64,000 bases of DNA. Source: Ancylostoma caninum (lineage: Eukaryota; Nematoda; Chromadorea; Rhabditida; Ancylostomatidae). The stretch covers positions 1,178,001-1,242,000 of the forward strand of contig JBAJFG010000015.1 in the NCBI GenBank assembly GCA_037903475.1. Reading direction: 5' to 3'. Made by a program: the position numbers and the translations under genes. The number at the start of each line of letters is the position of its first letter. Position 1 is the stretch's first letter. Shown here in pieces: positions 46,614 through 57,600 of this stretch. The notes below the pieces were generated by a model. That model had not been told where the DNA came from, made no database searches, and worked only from the letters and a program-made list of their open reading frames with translations.

Positions 46614-47012
46614 TTATGAGAATTTTTTGCTTTGATCGGGAGGCCTTCCATTCAGCCGAGGAAGCCAGTGGGCGTTTTCATAATGTTTAGTAGCCAGTGA
46701 AAGTAGTTCATTATCAAGCATATCCTTGAACGCGTCCTTTAAGATTTTCACGTTCATTTCAATGAAAATAGGGAAAATTCGCCTTTCAGCGAAAACCGCA
46801 ACCAGTTCCGGGTGAGGACGCAGCGAGACAACCACACTAGATGTTTCAAAATCCTTGCAATTTCCTTCACATGTCCTATGCGGATTGCAGACCCGCCCTG
46901 TCGTGAGAAGCTCCTCGTCGATGAAGGTGGGCGTCGTATGCGGCCCATAGTGAAGCCATGGCTTGAGAGTCCAAGGGCTGCGATATACGCCAAAGGAAGG
47001 ATTATTGAACAA
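46614..47012 (-). CDS. Candidate exon, unrecognised
   Basis: A 132-codon minus-strand frame is among the most coding-like unassigned frames in the window. It starts MFNNPSFGVYRSPWTLKPWL, then carries NPHRTCEGNCKDF (two Cys), RPHPELVAVFAERR, and a helical stretch EMNVKILKDAFKDMLDNELL, ending SKKFS-stop at 46614. No signal peptide or membrane segment is obvious and I recognise no family. It could be a terminal exon, a host gene fragment, or part of an uncharacterised mobile element. Confidence 0.35.
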   Translation of the reverse strand: MFNNPSFGVYRSPWTLKPWLHYGPHTTPTFIDEELLTTGRVCNPHRTCEGNCKDFETSSVVVSLRPHPELVAVFAERRIFPIFIEMNVKILKDAFKDMLDNELLSLATKHYENAHWLPRLNGRPPDQSKKFS

Positions 47013-47656
47013 AGGTACTGTTTTTCCTTTCTCTAGGTGGTATGATTATACCTGTAGAGATCGTCGGCGAATGTGCTTTCCTACTATTTCTGCCCGGTTT
47101 CTATTGTGGGAAAGTAATTATGCGCCACCATGTAATGGCTGAAATGAACACTCCAGTTCAAAGTGTTATAACTCGGTTCAAAAACAATTTAACTGATTCG
47201 TTCAGCAGATATTTAATCCGGTAGATCCTTCACAACCATCCAGTGAAGATTGCGTGCCTCTACAACAAAAATAAGATCGCAAGAAATAGCAAACTTATGG
47301 AAGACCATTTCAACATGCTTCAGATCAGCAATTTGCTTTTGTCGCAGATCTATATCTGAAGCTCGGAAAAATAATGCTCAGTGAGAGAAAGGGCTAAGGA
47401 ATAAGGAGAATGAGTGAGAACATCGCTACCTTACTGCGTCATTTTGCCGAGTGAGTTTTCAAGTATGAGGACTAGCGTTACCCTGGAGCAGAGAAAACCT
47501 GCTTCTGTTCACCACTGCCGACCACATCTGTTGCAGAGTTTTGGATATTAACTCGAAATTACAGTACTAGGACTCCACTCCCAATGTTCATCTGAGTTGG
47601 GGTAGGCTACAGTGGATCATACCTTCACAGCACCAGCAAACTCGACACAATCTCAT
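47013..47656. other. No supported gene
   Basis: Nothing recognised. Confidence 0.4.
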
Positions 47657-47911
47657 TCTCTGATAACTATGCAGCACGAACGCAGCCCGAACGGCGTAAT
47701 GGTTCGGTTAGAAACCCTAGCAGCAACGGTTGCCAGTTGCTGCCATCCTCCCCTCGATTGCTGCTCAATCTGTCGGCCCTTTAGCAGCAATTGCTGAGGG
47801 ACGGCAGCAGTCAAGGGGAGAATGGCAGCAACTGGCAACCGCTGTTGCTAGGGTTTCTAACCGAACCATTACGCCGTTCGGGCTGCGTTCGTCCTGCACA
47901 GTTATCAGAGT
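47657..47911. mobile_element. MITE family C, copy 3
   Basis: A 255-bp copy with left end CTCTGATAACTATGCAGCAC, right end CACAGTTATCAGAG, and the shared arm GAAACCCTAGCAGCAACGGT. The central AGCAATTGCTGAGGGACGGC is in the opposite orientation to the one in the copy at 34087. Confidence 0.85.
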
Positions 47912-48747
47912 TAGGGTGAAGATCTGGTATAGGAAAATTTATAGGTGGGAGAACGTTTCTAGCAATGAACATTCGCGTCTCCTTTCATCATCCATTGACC
48001 ACGCTACAAAGACTACGCGGTCCAGAAATGGGTCGTTTCTGGGACGAAAAATCAAGTTAGAAAAGATGTCATAGCGGGTTAGATGCTGGTCATCAGTCAT
48101 ATGGTTGAGTATTCACTTCCGCACCTTTCCTATCCTGTTCACTGAAGTCAAATGTTTTGCAACTGTAGTATGACGATCATCCATCACTGCCCCCAACGTC
48201 CGAATACTAGGATTCGATCTAGGCCCTACGACTCTCCTCAACTCTTTATCGTCAAGGAGCAACCTGCGACCACAATCACGGTTGCCTTGGGGTTTCAAAA
48301 TCGTCGGAAGATGGCCTCGGTGCTCATTTCACGTTATAGCCTTCTGTGTATTGTGCTCGCTGCTACCCAAAAACAACGAAAATTCTTTTTTTGGCAGGCC
48401 TCACCTATAAGCGTGCACCAATTGCGCCTTATACAATGAAAAACAGATTCATATTTCAGTTCTCATTTCTGATCACCCTGTTTTCCTAGTAAAAATGCGA
48501 CAATGCTATGATGATTACATAGTGTTTTTCTTTTGTGAAATAAAACTAACGAGCGTCTTGACAAAGTAGTAAATGTACTTGCAAATCGTTCTCCCAAACT
48601 GCGCTCTATTTTTAAGCTTACTCGTCTGAAAATGTACTTTGGGTACAAACAACAAAAGAAGGAGTGTTCAGCATCAATCAGTTTTCTTTGAGATATACAA
48701 GACACCTACACAGAATCGCTGAAGCATGGCGAGGGAGCGAATTCGAT
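47912..48747. other. No supported gene
   Basis: Short frames without homology. Confidence 0.4.
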
Positions 48748-49021
48748 TACAGTGGACGCCAATGGCGTTGGGCCATCTGCGGCCTTGAGAAGGACGTCGC
48801 GCAGCCGCGCCGCGTGCGCCGTGAGCTATGTATTCTCCTGCTGTTATGCAATTTCCTACAGCTTTTCTACTCGATTCTAAGGATTTTCGAGCAAATCGGG
48901 GAGAAAAGAGCCTAGAAATAGCATTTCGCAGGTGACGACACCGATGCCGGCGCGTGCGGCGCGGTTGCGCTGCGTCCTTCTCGAGGCCGCAGATGGGCCA
49001 ACGCCGTTGCCGTTCACTGTA
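48748..49021. mobile_element. MITE family A, copy 3
   Basis: The left end is TACAGTGGACGCCAATGGCG, followed by GGGCCATCTGCGGCC, and the right arm ends CGTTCACTGTA at 49021. It is 274 bp and otherwise has the structure of the copies at 3139 and 18528. Confidence 0.85.
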
Positions 49022-51275
49022 CACTGTCAGCGCTTTATGTTTCAACATCCCCTTAGCACCAACTCACGAATTCAGAAGAGATGGAAGGCTTGATTGGGCT
49101 GCATCAAAGGTGAAACATCGACCGTGGGGCACTGACGCCACAGCGTAACATGCTCTCAACACACTAGTTACAAAAGTTTGCACGGAAGATAGCATACAAA
49201 TAAGTAATCAACGACCATGGTGTATTGCGCAGAACGGGTCAACGAGCAAAGCTGCACTTTTTTCTGAACTGTGTTGTAATTAAAGGATGATAATGGTGAG
49301 AGAAATAGAGAGTGTTGTACCGTGTTTCAGAGTTCTCGTGTAAATAAACTTGAGAAGTATACTTGTTTATCAGATGGGTGATGCCGCGCGTTGTCACTGA
49401 CATATGACCCTTTAGATGCTCATGACAAGCCTTTTATCCCCTCCCCAGTGGTGTAGGCGCGTATGACGATGAATAAAGACTAGGACAAATATTAGGTTGA
49501 GGAATTATAAATGTCCGCCGCATTTGCTTTCCTTTCTTCCCCTATTTTCCTCAGTGTTACCATTTTGGCAGGGCATATGCATTCATGTGGGAGAGCACTT
49601 CATAACGCTCCAGAAGATATCTGATTTGTTTGGTATTCTCCGACTTTTTACTTCTGAGAAATTATTTTCAAATGGTAGCGCACCTACTCAAGGCGGACAT
49701 AGTAAGTGCGCGAGCCGCCATCGGCCGAATCCTTCTTTGCCGTTTAAAGAGTAGCCACTCCTTCGGAAACGTTATAGTGTCAAATAATAGAAGAATGTGC
49801 TTTGAACACACAGACGAAGAACCACACCTGCTCAACGACGTACAGCATCCTATTCCGACATGTAATCCCGATAGACACAATCGAAGGTGACACTGCGTTT
49901 GCGGTAAAATATTGAAGGAACGCCCCATTCAAGAACAGTGAATAGTGGTCAGAAGTTCCATGCTGATCTGTCTGCGCAATAATAGGACCGCTTAGGCCAA
50001 GACCTCCATCGTCATGGTATCAGAACGGCGGCTACAAAACTTATCCACGACATAGTCAAAACGACACATCGCAAGAGTGACCTAGAACAGAACCAAAAAA
50101 TGAGGAGGGGAACCCCTTCCTCATTCACCTCCCAGTCCTGGATTGGTACTATCAGACTAACTCCTGTTCCTGCCGTTGTAGTGTTCATTGATGGAGAAAA
50201 TTTTAAAAACTGCAGTGGAGCTAAAATTTAGGTGGGTCGCTCTCAAAGTGCTGCGACTTTGTCACAGAGGACACTCGTCCATTTTATGGAGGAAGTGGAA
50301 GAGTTGACCAAAAAGGAAATGGGAAATGCCTTTTGGATGGGGCCTTTGTAGTATTGTCGTGGTAGTGTTTTTAATTTGAAGGTCAAACTGACATTGACAA
50401 CTTCTCGACGAGATAGTATCATAACAGGAAGCATATAGCCAGGAGGGATTCATCTCTCTCTCAGCTTTTTTGCTACCTGTTAGGCACAACTTCTGCTGTT
50501 CATTTTGCATGAAACATTCACCTAGAACCCAGTCCTTCAGAGTTTTCAAGAAGGTATCAAATTTCACTTTTTTTCTCAAGTCACCGCTTTAAGCACAAAA
50601 ATTCGCAAGCATCCAGGAAGAACCTGCATAATTCGCATTTTCTTAGATTTTCCGAGCGATTATTGTGACTCCGAATTTCTTGTGCAGCTTAATTAGGCAA
50701 GCTTTCAGCGTTGTAACGTCACTTTCAAGCCTACAACTTGCAATACAATACGTTGTATCGCTTTCTGATGAAACACAAATGAGACTCGATGAATAGGTGA
50801 GGTAGTACAGTCACAAGGGCTGAAATGAAGGCAATTACAAATTATAACGAAAATGAGACTTCAAAATGAACAAATTCTCCAAAAAAACTTGTTTCCTGAT
50901 TCTTTTTTCATGATCGGTTAACACAACGAAACAACAAATGGGCAAAGAGCACTTGGGCTACATAGGGCTGCCGTAACTGTTAGCAAATAAAAGAAATAAA
51001 TTGAATATTTGCTCATGGTAACATGCAGATGATAAGAATCTTTCGGGAAGTCGCTTATTGGAAGACTATCATGAACCCGCGAATAACTTAGCATTATGTT
51101 AGTTATCTAAAAGAAAAGTGAGCCGCTGATGCCAGCGTTGAATGTTTCCGTAAATGTGACCAAGTAGCTTATCGAAGCTGATGGTCTAGTCGATCAAATT
51201 GAAATTTGCAAACCCACAATTATCATTTGTCATCAGAACAGAAAGAATGACAGTGATAGAGCCATGTTGGCATTA
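49022..51275. other. No secure gene
   Basis: A 105-codon minus-strand frame at 50579-50262 (start MRKKVKFDTFLKTLKDWVLG) has some coding character but no recognised family. The rest holds no supported feature. Confidence 0.35.
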
Positions 51276-51992
51276 TTAGGTATATGGAAACGTTTCTGTC
51301 CTCTAGCGGTTGCTAGGGGGCACCTCTGAATTGTTAGTTATCCTTGCAAATACTTTGTAAACATAGCTTGGTTTTGTTGGTTTGACATCTGTCAATAATA
51401 TTCAGTACAGATTTATTTTGATTTGCATAAACATCGTTGTGTTTTACAGCGATAATCATTTCGAATTTGAGCCAAATAAGCGTTTTTTGCCACAGTAACC
51501 CTATCGTAACCATACAGAAACGGGGTTACAGTACGAAATTAGTAGGATGTTCGTGTACTGCACCTCAAACAATACCCTGTACAAGGTTTCGGCGAGGAAA
51601 TTCTATTTCGAAAATTTTGGAGCACCAATGTGGGTTAGTGCTTTTTTGGCACATGTCACAAAAGCCATCAAGGAGACACTTGAAAAACTTTGCTGGGATG
51701 TGATACCCCATGCGGCTTATTCATCAGACTGTGTCCTAGACTACTATTTGTTTCGGTCGATGTCCCACACGCTTTCCGAGAATCTTTTGAAGATGTCGAA
51801 AATGGGAGAAGGAATGGATCGAGTCGGAAGATGAGGCTTTCTACCGCTGTGGCGTCTGTCTTTTCCCAGAAGAAGGGAGAAAGGCTATTGCCATCGATGG
51901 TCAATACTTCGTTTGATGTATATGCCTTGTTTCTTTTCCAATAAAGACTCAATTTTGCATAAAAAAGGGTGGAAACTTTTTCACACACCTAA
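51276..51992 (+). mobile_element. Mariner relic carrying the C-terminal half of a transposase
   Basis: The ends are TTAGGTATATGGAAACGTTT (51276) and the complement of TTAGGTGTGTGAAAAAGTTT (51992), each flanked by TA. Plus-strand frames encode the mariner catalytic end: HVTKAIKETLEKLCWDVIPH, then YSSDCVLDYYLFRSMSH (the DYxLF block around the third catalytic aspartate), then in another frame DEAFYRCG and AIDGQYF. The N-terminal DNA-binding half is gone and frames are shifted. 717 bp, dead. Confidence 0.85.
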
Positions 51993-52096
51993 TAGAATGA
52001 TCTTTTTAGTTCCCAAGTCCGGTCGTCTTTGAACCTCGGCATAGTTCTTCGGTGTGAGTTATAAATTTAGTAGCCGTACACGAGGATGTTAGTATG

Positions 52097-52133
52097 TTTT
52101 GTTGGCCGTTTCGGCGGCTTCGCCTTCGTCAAG
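52097..52133 (-). ncRNA. Hammerhead-like motif 4
   Basis: On the minus strand: TTGACGA (52132-52126; the first position is T instead of C), one A, stem GGCG, loop AAGC, stem CGCC, then GAAAC (GAAA at 52112-52109). The flank TTTCAGGCC just 5' matches the flank of motif 3. The base that corresponds to the essential C3 of hammerheads is changed, so this copy should be inactive. No adjacent coding remnant is seen. Confidence 0.5.
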
Positions 52134-53349
52134 GCCTGAAAGCGTCAATGATCTATGAGAGTAGCCGCGCAAACGCCTCCTCAATCAGGCATCGAAGAAC
52201 CAGGAACTACTCCATAAACCACAAAATCCTTTTTGTAATTTTGAAATTTGAACTGATCCTAGCCAATGCAAAATGAGAGCTCACAGCTGGAGTAACGAGG
52301 TTACGAGAAAAGAAGTGGAAACATAACGAACAACACACAATACTGCCGCTAACGCTCTCAAAATTTGTCAAACAAAGGCACTGTAGCCTTTGAAGCAGCG
52401 CTTCGTCTTACTGTATTCGTACCGGACATGGTGAACCACCTCAGGAACTGTTTAATACGACGGTATTGCTTGTGCTACTAGCCGAGGATGTTATTCGTCC
52501 TCATTGAGGCCAACGTTTTGCCGTTTATTGGCCTGGACATCAGAGCCCGAAAAGTCAGTGGCATAAATGATTTACATCTCCATCTGCATGAATGCCTCAT
52601 ACTTGTGCAAGATATCATTCATCAAATCAGTATACTCAAAAACAATCCAGAGAAGAGAGGAAGGACCCAGCCCAGTTGCCGACAAGACGATACAACCGCG
52701 GACCACTACTCAAGGGAAGGTACTGCGAAGGATTCATAAGGTGCCCTAACAACTGATCCATGTGGATCAAAATCATAGAGGTTTTGATTCTGAGCAAGCT
52801 CACGATGCACTCATCGTTTTAATCCAAAACACTTCCATAGTTTCGCGTGCTACAATCTCGAGCTCTAGCTATAAGATCGTTACTCCGATGCAGATTTAAG
52901 AGTTTCAATTGCAAAATCTGCGATGGTGCTCATATGGATAGAAGATCTGGAATCACATAGCGGCTACGAACGCTTTTCAATCTATCCCGTGCACTGTTCA
53001 AAAGTCGAAAAACTTTGGTTCGGCACAATCTCCCATACTTCCCTTAGGCCTGAGTTTTTGAGAAGAAAAAAAAGCACAAAGTTCACAATAACGCAGCATC
53101 ATTGGAACAATTATGACGAGCCGTGATCATTTATCAGTGTAGTTGAGAGAGTTGGTAACTTCGATAACTCATTACACCGAGAAAAGGAGAAATTCCCTTC
53201 ACACAGTTACTTAAACTAGTGCGTTAGAAATGCTAAGAGTACCAGTAAAGCGCATGTGAAAAGCGGAGAGTAGGTGTGTGATCCATGAGTACTAGCTCAT
53301 TTCCATCCTGAGATTCCAGCCTATGACGAGTTCTATTCTATGTATGCTG
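52134..53349. other. No supported gene
   Basis: Short frames only (for example 52488-52739 plus), without homology. Confidence 0.4.
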
Positions 53350-53618
53350 CAGTGGCGGGCGCAGAAAGTGGGCGAGAGGGGGGCGTGGGAAAAAATGTGG
53401 GGTCTCAGCCGCTTTGGGGACCCAGATGGAAAATAAAATTAATAAAAGTATTAATTATAACAATAAATAATTAATAAAAATTATATTAGAAATAATAATA
53501 AAAATAAACAAATAAACTAATGCTAGATTTTTATTTGTATTGTAAAGTAATTTCGAAAATTTGCCGACCCATTCTCGCGGGGGCGCCCCCCCCCCGCCCA
53601 CCTCTCCGTCCGCCACTG
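53350..53618. mobile_element. hAT-type MITE with perfect 8-bp duplication
   Basis: The ends are CAGTGGCGGGCGCAGAAAGT and the complement of CAGTGGCGGACGGAGAGGTG. GTATGCTG occurs directly on both sides (53342-53349 and 53619-53626), the 8-bp target duplication of hAT transposons. The 269-bp interior is AT-rich with G/C tracts near both ends. It has no transposase. Confidence 0.9.
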
Positions 53619-53626
53619 GTATGCTG

Positions 53627-53840
53627 AAAGTACGAGGAATAGAAGAGGTAGCTTAGTAGTACCTGTTTTCACTGCATAGCAATCCACCGTTTTGGAATTT
53701 TCAGATCGTAATGAGTCTGACCGAGAATGTTATATCTTTATAGTTTCACATGAAATTCATCACACACAGTTCATTCATCTATAACAGGCGAATAGGAGGG
53801 GAACATTTCCAGTTATGACAGAAGTGTTTTGTGTTCAATT
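53627..53840 (+). repeat. Duplicated segment, copy 1
   Basis: It matches 54213-54425 in the same orientation: ATCGTAATGAG, ATATCTTTATAGTTTCAC, GTTCATTCA and GGGAACATTT blocks, at roughly 70-75 per cent identity. The hAT-type MITE sits at its left edge. Confidence 0.7.
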
Positions 53841-54212
53841 CGATTGATTTCCACAAATCTATTAAGGAGGTGAATCCTGCTGAATATGAAGAAAAGCTCT
53901 CAGAGATGTGGGTACATATAAATAAACAAGCAACGATCGGAACTTGTAATTCACTAGGAGGTGAAGATCATTAGAAAAAAAAATTCAAAACAAACAACAC
54001 ATCTTGAAGTTTGACCTAGTAAACCACAGAATTTCCTCGACGATATCTGCCAATGAAATTTTTGATCTGTCACACTTCCTGGATTCAGAAACCGCTCGAT
54101 TCATGACATAATCGTAGGGTAACTAGCCCTCTTCGATCCCACATTAGATCTAGTTTGGATAAGGTTAAAGTGAAAAACGTTTGAGGTTCTGTGAGGGTTT
54201 CACACTATATAC
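53841..54212. other. Spacer between duplicated segments
   Basis: No gene supported. Confidence 0.4.
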
Positions 54213-54425
54213 GTATGTTGAAAGTGCAGAGAGCAGGACACAACCCTTAGTAGTGTCTATTTTCAACGTATACCAGTTTACTCCTTCGAAGCTTCCAAAT
54301 CGTAATGAGGTCTAATCAAGAACATCATATCTTTGTAGTTTCACGCATAGTTCATTCACCAAGAACAGTAAAACAGGATGGGAACATTTTCCGATGAAAG
54401 CGGAAATGTTTTGTATTTAGCGACA
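54213..54425 (+). repeat. Duplicated segment, copy 2 (empty hAT site)
   Basis: This is the partner of 53627-53840. Here GTATGTTGAAAGTGC runs uninterrupted where copy 1 has the hAT-type element between two GTATGCTG repeats, so this copy records the unoccupied target. Confidence 0.65.
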
Positions 54426-54859
54426 CTACGAATCTCATGTTCCTATCCTATCGTTAACGAGCTTCACGCTTGGGAGCGCACACAGAAACAGGGGTTAAAC
54501 AAGTAATGTTCCCATGTTTTCTTACGATCTCCAATGTGTTTGCACAAGAACATACTGTACGTACTAGGTGCATGCGTCAGAACCGCGGGGCTGCAAACGC
54601 CTGCGTTTGAGCTGCATCAGGATTGTGACTGCGCCTATTACGTGAGTGCCAGCACTAAATTCGTTCTAACAATGTGGAATTGGGGACGTTGGGGACATTT
54701 ACTGTCGACTTTCATAAAACGGTACAGTAGACATGCAGTCACCTCCCACCTCCATACATGGGCACAATATGTCTTCGTGAGCTCTCTGATGTATCATATG
54801 CTATATTTTATCTGGATAACAGGAACGAATCGTTAGTAATGCGAATAACAATAAGTTAC

Positions 54860-55505
54860 TCAGCTGAGGAAAGCTTTCATCACAATATTCTTTGTTCTCT
54901 CCGTGGATTTGGCGGTCTTAACTCCTTCCATTCGTCCAGCTCTTGATAAGGTAACATAAAGTTGACCATTTGAGAAGACATCCACTCCTAAGTGAATTCC
55001 AACACTGTTAAGGCTTTGACCTTGTGCTTTGTTGATGGCCATCGCAAATGCTAATCGAATCGGAAACTGACGACGCCTCAGACGGAAAGGAACCCGTCTA
55101 TCCGTGTAATTGTCGATTCTGGGAATGAGTACAAATTCTCTGCTCCTTTCTCCTGATGCAAAACGGCAGCCTAGAACGAAACGCCCAAAGTGAGTGGTGA
55201 TCAGACGTGTTCCGTTGCATAGTCCACCTCTGACATCTAAGTTCCTCAACAACATTATGACTGCATCTTTTTAAGTCGTAAGGTATGAGGCGGTAGTCCG
55301 GCTGGCGCGAGGCTATTCAAAAACTCGGTACTGTATTCGCAGTCACTCTGTCATCGCTCACCACTTCGTCAATGCTTCTGTAAACTCGGGGTTGTCCTGG
55401 CATTTTATCCAAAGCTTCTTCGTTTATGCGGTGAACGCCCAGGTTTCGGGGAGCAGGAACCGCTCGTTCACTGATATTAGCAGCGTTCGTCAGCTGGTCA
55501 CCGAA
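54860..55505 (-). mobile_element. Helitron RepHel helicase C-terminal remnant
   Basis: Minus-strand frames encode the PIF1-type helicase end of Helitrons. In order: VHRINEEALDKMPGQ and RVYRSIDEVVSDDRVTANTV (about 55440-55330); then after frameshifts LNSLAPAGLPPHTLRL; then from 55255 NLDVRGGLCNGTRLI, LRRRQFPIRLAFAM, INKAQGQSLNSVGIHLG and GQLYVTLSRA. The last two are the closing helicase motifs. At least two one-base deletions break it, and the Rep and upstream helicase parts are missing. The 3' terminus (CTRR with hairpin) was not located. Confidence 0.85.
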
Positions 55506-55530
55506 AGCGATTTATCTGTAAGATTAAGGT

Positions 55531-55560
55531 CTGACGAAGGCGTTAACCGCCGAAAGCTAA
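55531..55560 (+). ncRNA. Hammerhead-like motif 5
   Basis: CTGACGA (55531-55537), one A, stem GGCG, loop TTAAC, stem CGCC, then GAAA (55552-55555). GCTAACGC follows where helix III would lie. It lies just beyond the truncated 5' edge of the Helitron remnant. No Penelope coding is recognised nearby. Confidence 0.5.
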
Positions 55561-55639
55561 CGCATAAAGATATTCACGAGCTTCCACGACATTAGCAAAT
55601 GCGGAATCACATCATGAAGCTCAGAGACAGAACTATTCC

Positions 55640-56260
55640 GAATATGTAGTCTGTAAAATATTTATTCATCACTATTCTAGATTTCCTTCCCAAAATTCGA
55701 TAGTTTAGAAGTTTCCGCATTGTGTAGTGGCTTTCGGTGGATCTCCGTATCTGCACCGTGATAGCAGAATGTAATCTGAAGCATTTATTCATCGCTATTT
55801 TAGGTTAGATTACCATGGAAAACTCGGAAGTTTAGGAATTTCCGCATTATGTGTGGGCTTTTCATGGAGAATTCGGAGATCTGGGAGTTTCGCATTGTGT
55901 AGTGGCATTCAGTGGATCTCCATGGCTTCATTGTGATTGCAGAATGTAACCTGAAACATGTATTCACATCATCATTTGAGATTCTAATGGAGAACTTTCA
56001 TGGTAAATTCGGAACTTTGGAAGTTTGGGCATGGGAGCGGTAGTTTCTCATGGGAAATTCGGAGATTTGGGAGTTTTCAATGGAAAATTTCATGGAGAAT
56101 TCGGAGATTTGAGAGTTTCGCATTGCGTAGTGGCGTTCATTGGATCTCCATGTCCTCACTATGATTACAGAATCATGAAAAATTCGAAGGTTTGGAAGTT
56201 TGCGCACTGAACAGTAGCTTCTCATGGAATATTCGCAGATTTGGGAGTTTCCGCATTGTT
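55640..56260. repeat. Diverged tandem satellite-like array
   Basis: Recurring blocks include TTTCCGCATTGTGTAGTGGC, GTGGATCTCCATG, GATTGCAGAATGTAA and AATTCGGAGATTTGGGAGTT, at about 55720, 55890 and 56120 (spacings about 170 and 230 bp) with internal sub-repeats of the AATTCGGAGATTTGGGAG type. Frames across it are accidental. Confidence 0.7.
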
Positions 56261-57191
56261 TTTTTTGGCGATTCCCTCAGATGGTGCAGCGGACCATCTC
56301 TTTTGCAATAGCTCACGCGAGGGACCAAAGTACCGACAGATAAGTTTGGCGTAAACAAAGGGGCTAGCGCTTTACTCCTGTACTTGCTCGTAATACAGTG
56401 CGTTTCATAAATATGTAGGCACCATAAAATTTATAAGTTCATCTACATTGCGCTGATTTTTGGAATCCGCCACCACGTCCAGTGGAATTGGCAAGTCAGA
56501 AAACCCCTTGTCCGAAAATTTCATATCACGACCTCTCAATCCGGGTCTGCAGGCTCAAACTTTCAATATTAGCTCAATATCAAATGTTCGCTCTGCTTTG
56601 TTACTGATTACTGCTACTGATTACTGTTATATTATTATTTGTTATTACTCGCCTACTAGCCTACTAGCCACCACGGGACGCTAGAAAGTGGGGTGGGATG
56701 GCCATTGAGGCTTGTGCAAAAACTTGACATCGCGAACTCAGTAATCATGCTCTATTTATACTTCTTACAATTTATGACTTTATGCATACACATACATATA
56801 GAGATGGCACGCAGTATCCACCGCGGGTGTACAGATACTACCTAATTTAGGGGAATTTTAGAATCCCTCAAGTGTGACACAACACAGTAGCTACATATTT
56901 GTACTCATACCACCACCGCTAACTTCCACTATTCTGGACTTATTCGCAATGACGTGATGGGACCTATTTAGAGCCGAGGTAAGCGAACAACCGCTGCCTT
57001 TTTGCGGCAATCAGAACCCTGTAATGGTAGGCAATTGAGAGAGCTCAACTGGCTGAAAAACGTCACATACGCGGGTTTGAGGGGGAAGGGGGGATCGCGG
57101 GAGAAAGAAGTGGAACTCCTTCGCCAAAAAATGGGACCTTGATAACCAAAAACACGACAAAAGCATTATAATTACTATCGAATCTAATCAA
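56261..57191. other. No supported gene
   Basis: Nothing firm. TACAGTGCGTTTCATAAATA at 56396 looks like a Tc1-type terminus, but no partner was found. Confidence 0.35.
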
Positions 57192-57195
57192 TTAA

Positions 57196-57600
57196 AGACA
57201 GCACCCGTGGAAATCCTCGACACCGAGTTAAACTGCCAATAGTGACATACATTGTCAGTACATCACAAATGTTCAACGTACTCGAAGAATCATGACTTAC
57301 CTGCTAAGAGATCCGAATCAAAGTCGCGAACACACCTGCCTTTTGCGAAAAAGGCTCCCTCGCATGCGCCAGCGCACACATGCAGCGGTCACCTCGCATA
57401 ACTGCGAACGCGTTCCGCGTGGCGGGACCCACAAGTGTCAAACGGAGTGCGCTTAGTTGCAAGGGGAACAGCATCCGGATTTCGTGAGTTCCTCGTTTGG
57501 TTCGCGCTGTTTCACTGTTAGATATGAGTACTAGGTCACAAACGAAAAACCCCAAAATTCAACAAGACCTCGAACACAGCGATTTGAGTAGGTGCTGCCT
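57196..57600. mobile_element. TTAA-flanked piggyBac-like MITE, copy 2
   Basis: The left end is AGACAGCACCCGTGGAAATC after TTAA (57192-57195). The right end is the complement of AGGCAGCACCTACTCAAATC before TCAA (57601-57604, one base changed). The interior is GC-rich with an 83-codon minus-strand frame lacking homology. 405 bp. Confidence 0.65.

Noticed and set aside
48674..49048. 124-codon minus-strand protein
   Set aside because: It is the translation of MITE family A copy 3.
52097..52133. Active hammerhead ribozyme at motif 4
   Set aside because: The position matching the essential first C of CUGANGA is T here. It is retained only as a structural family member.
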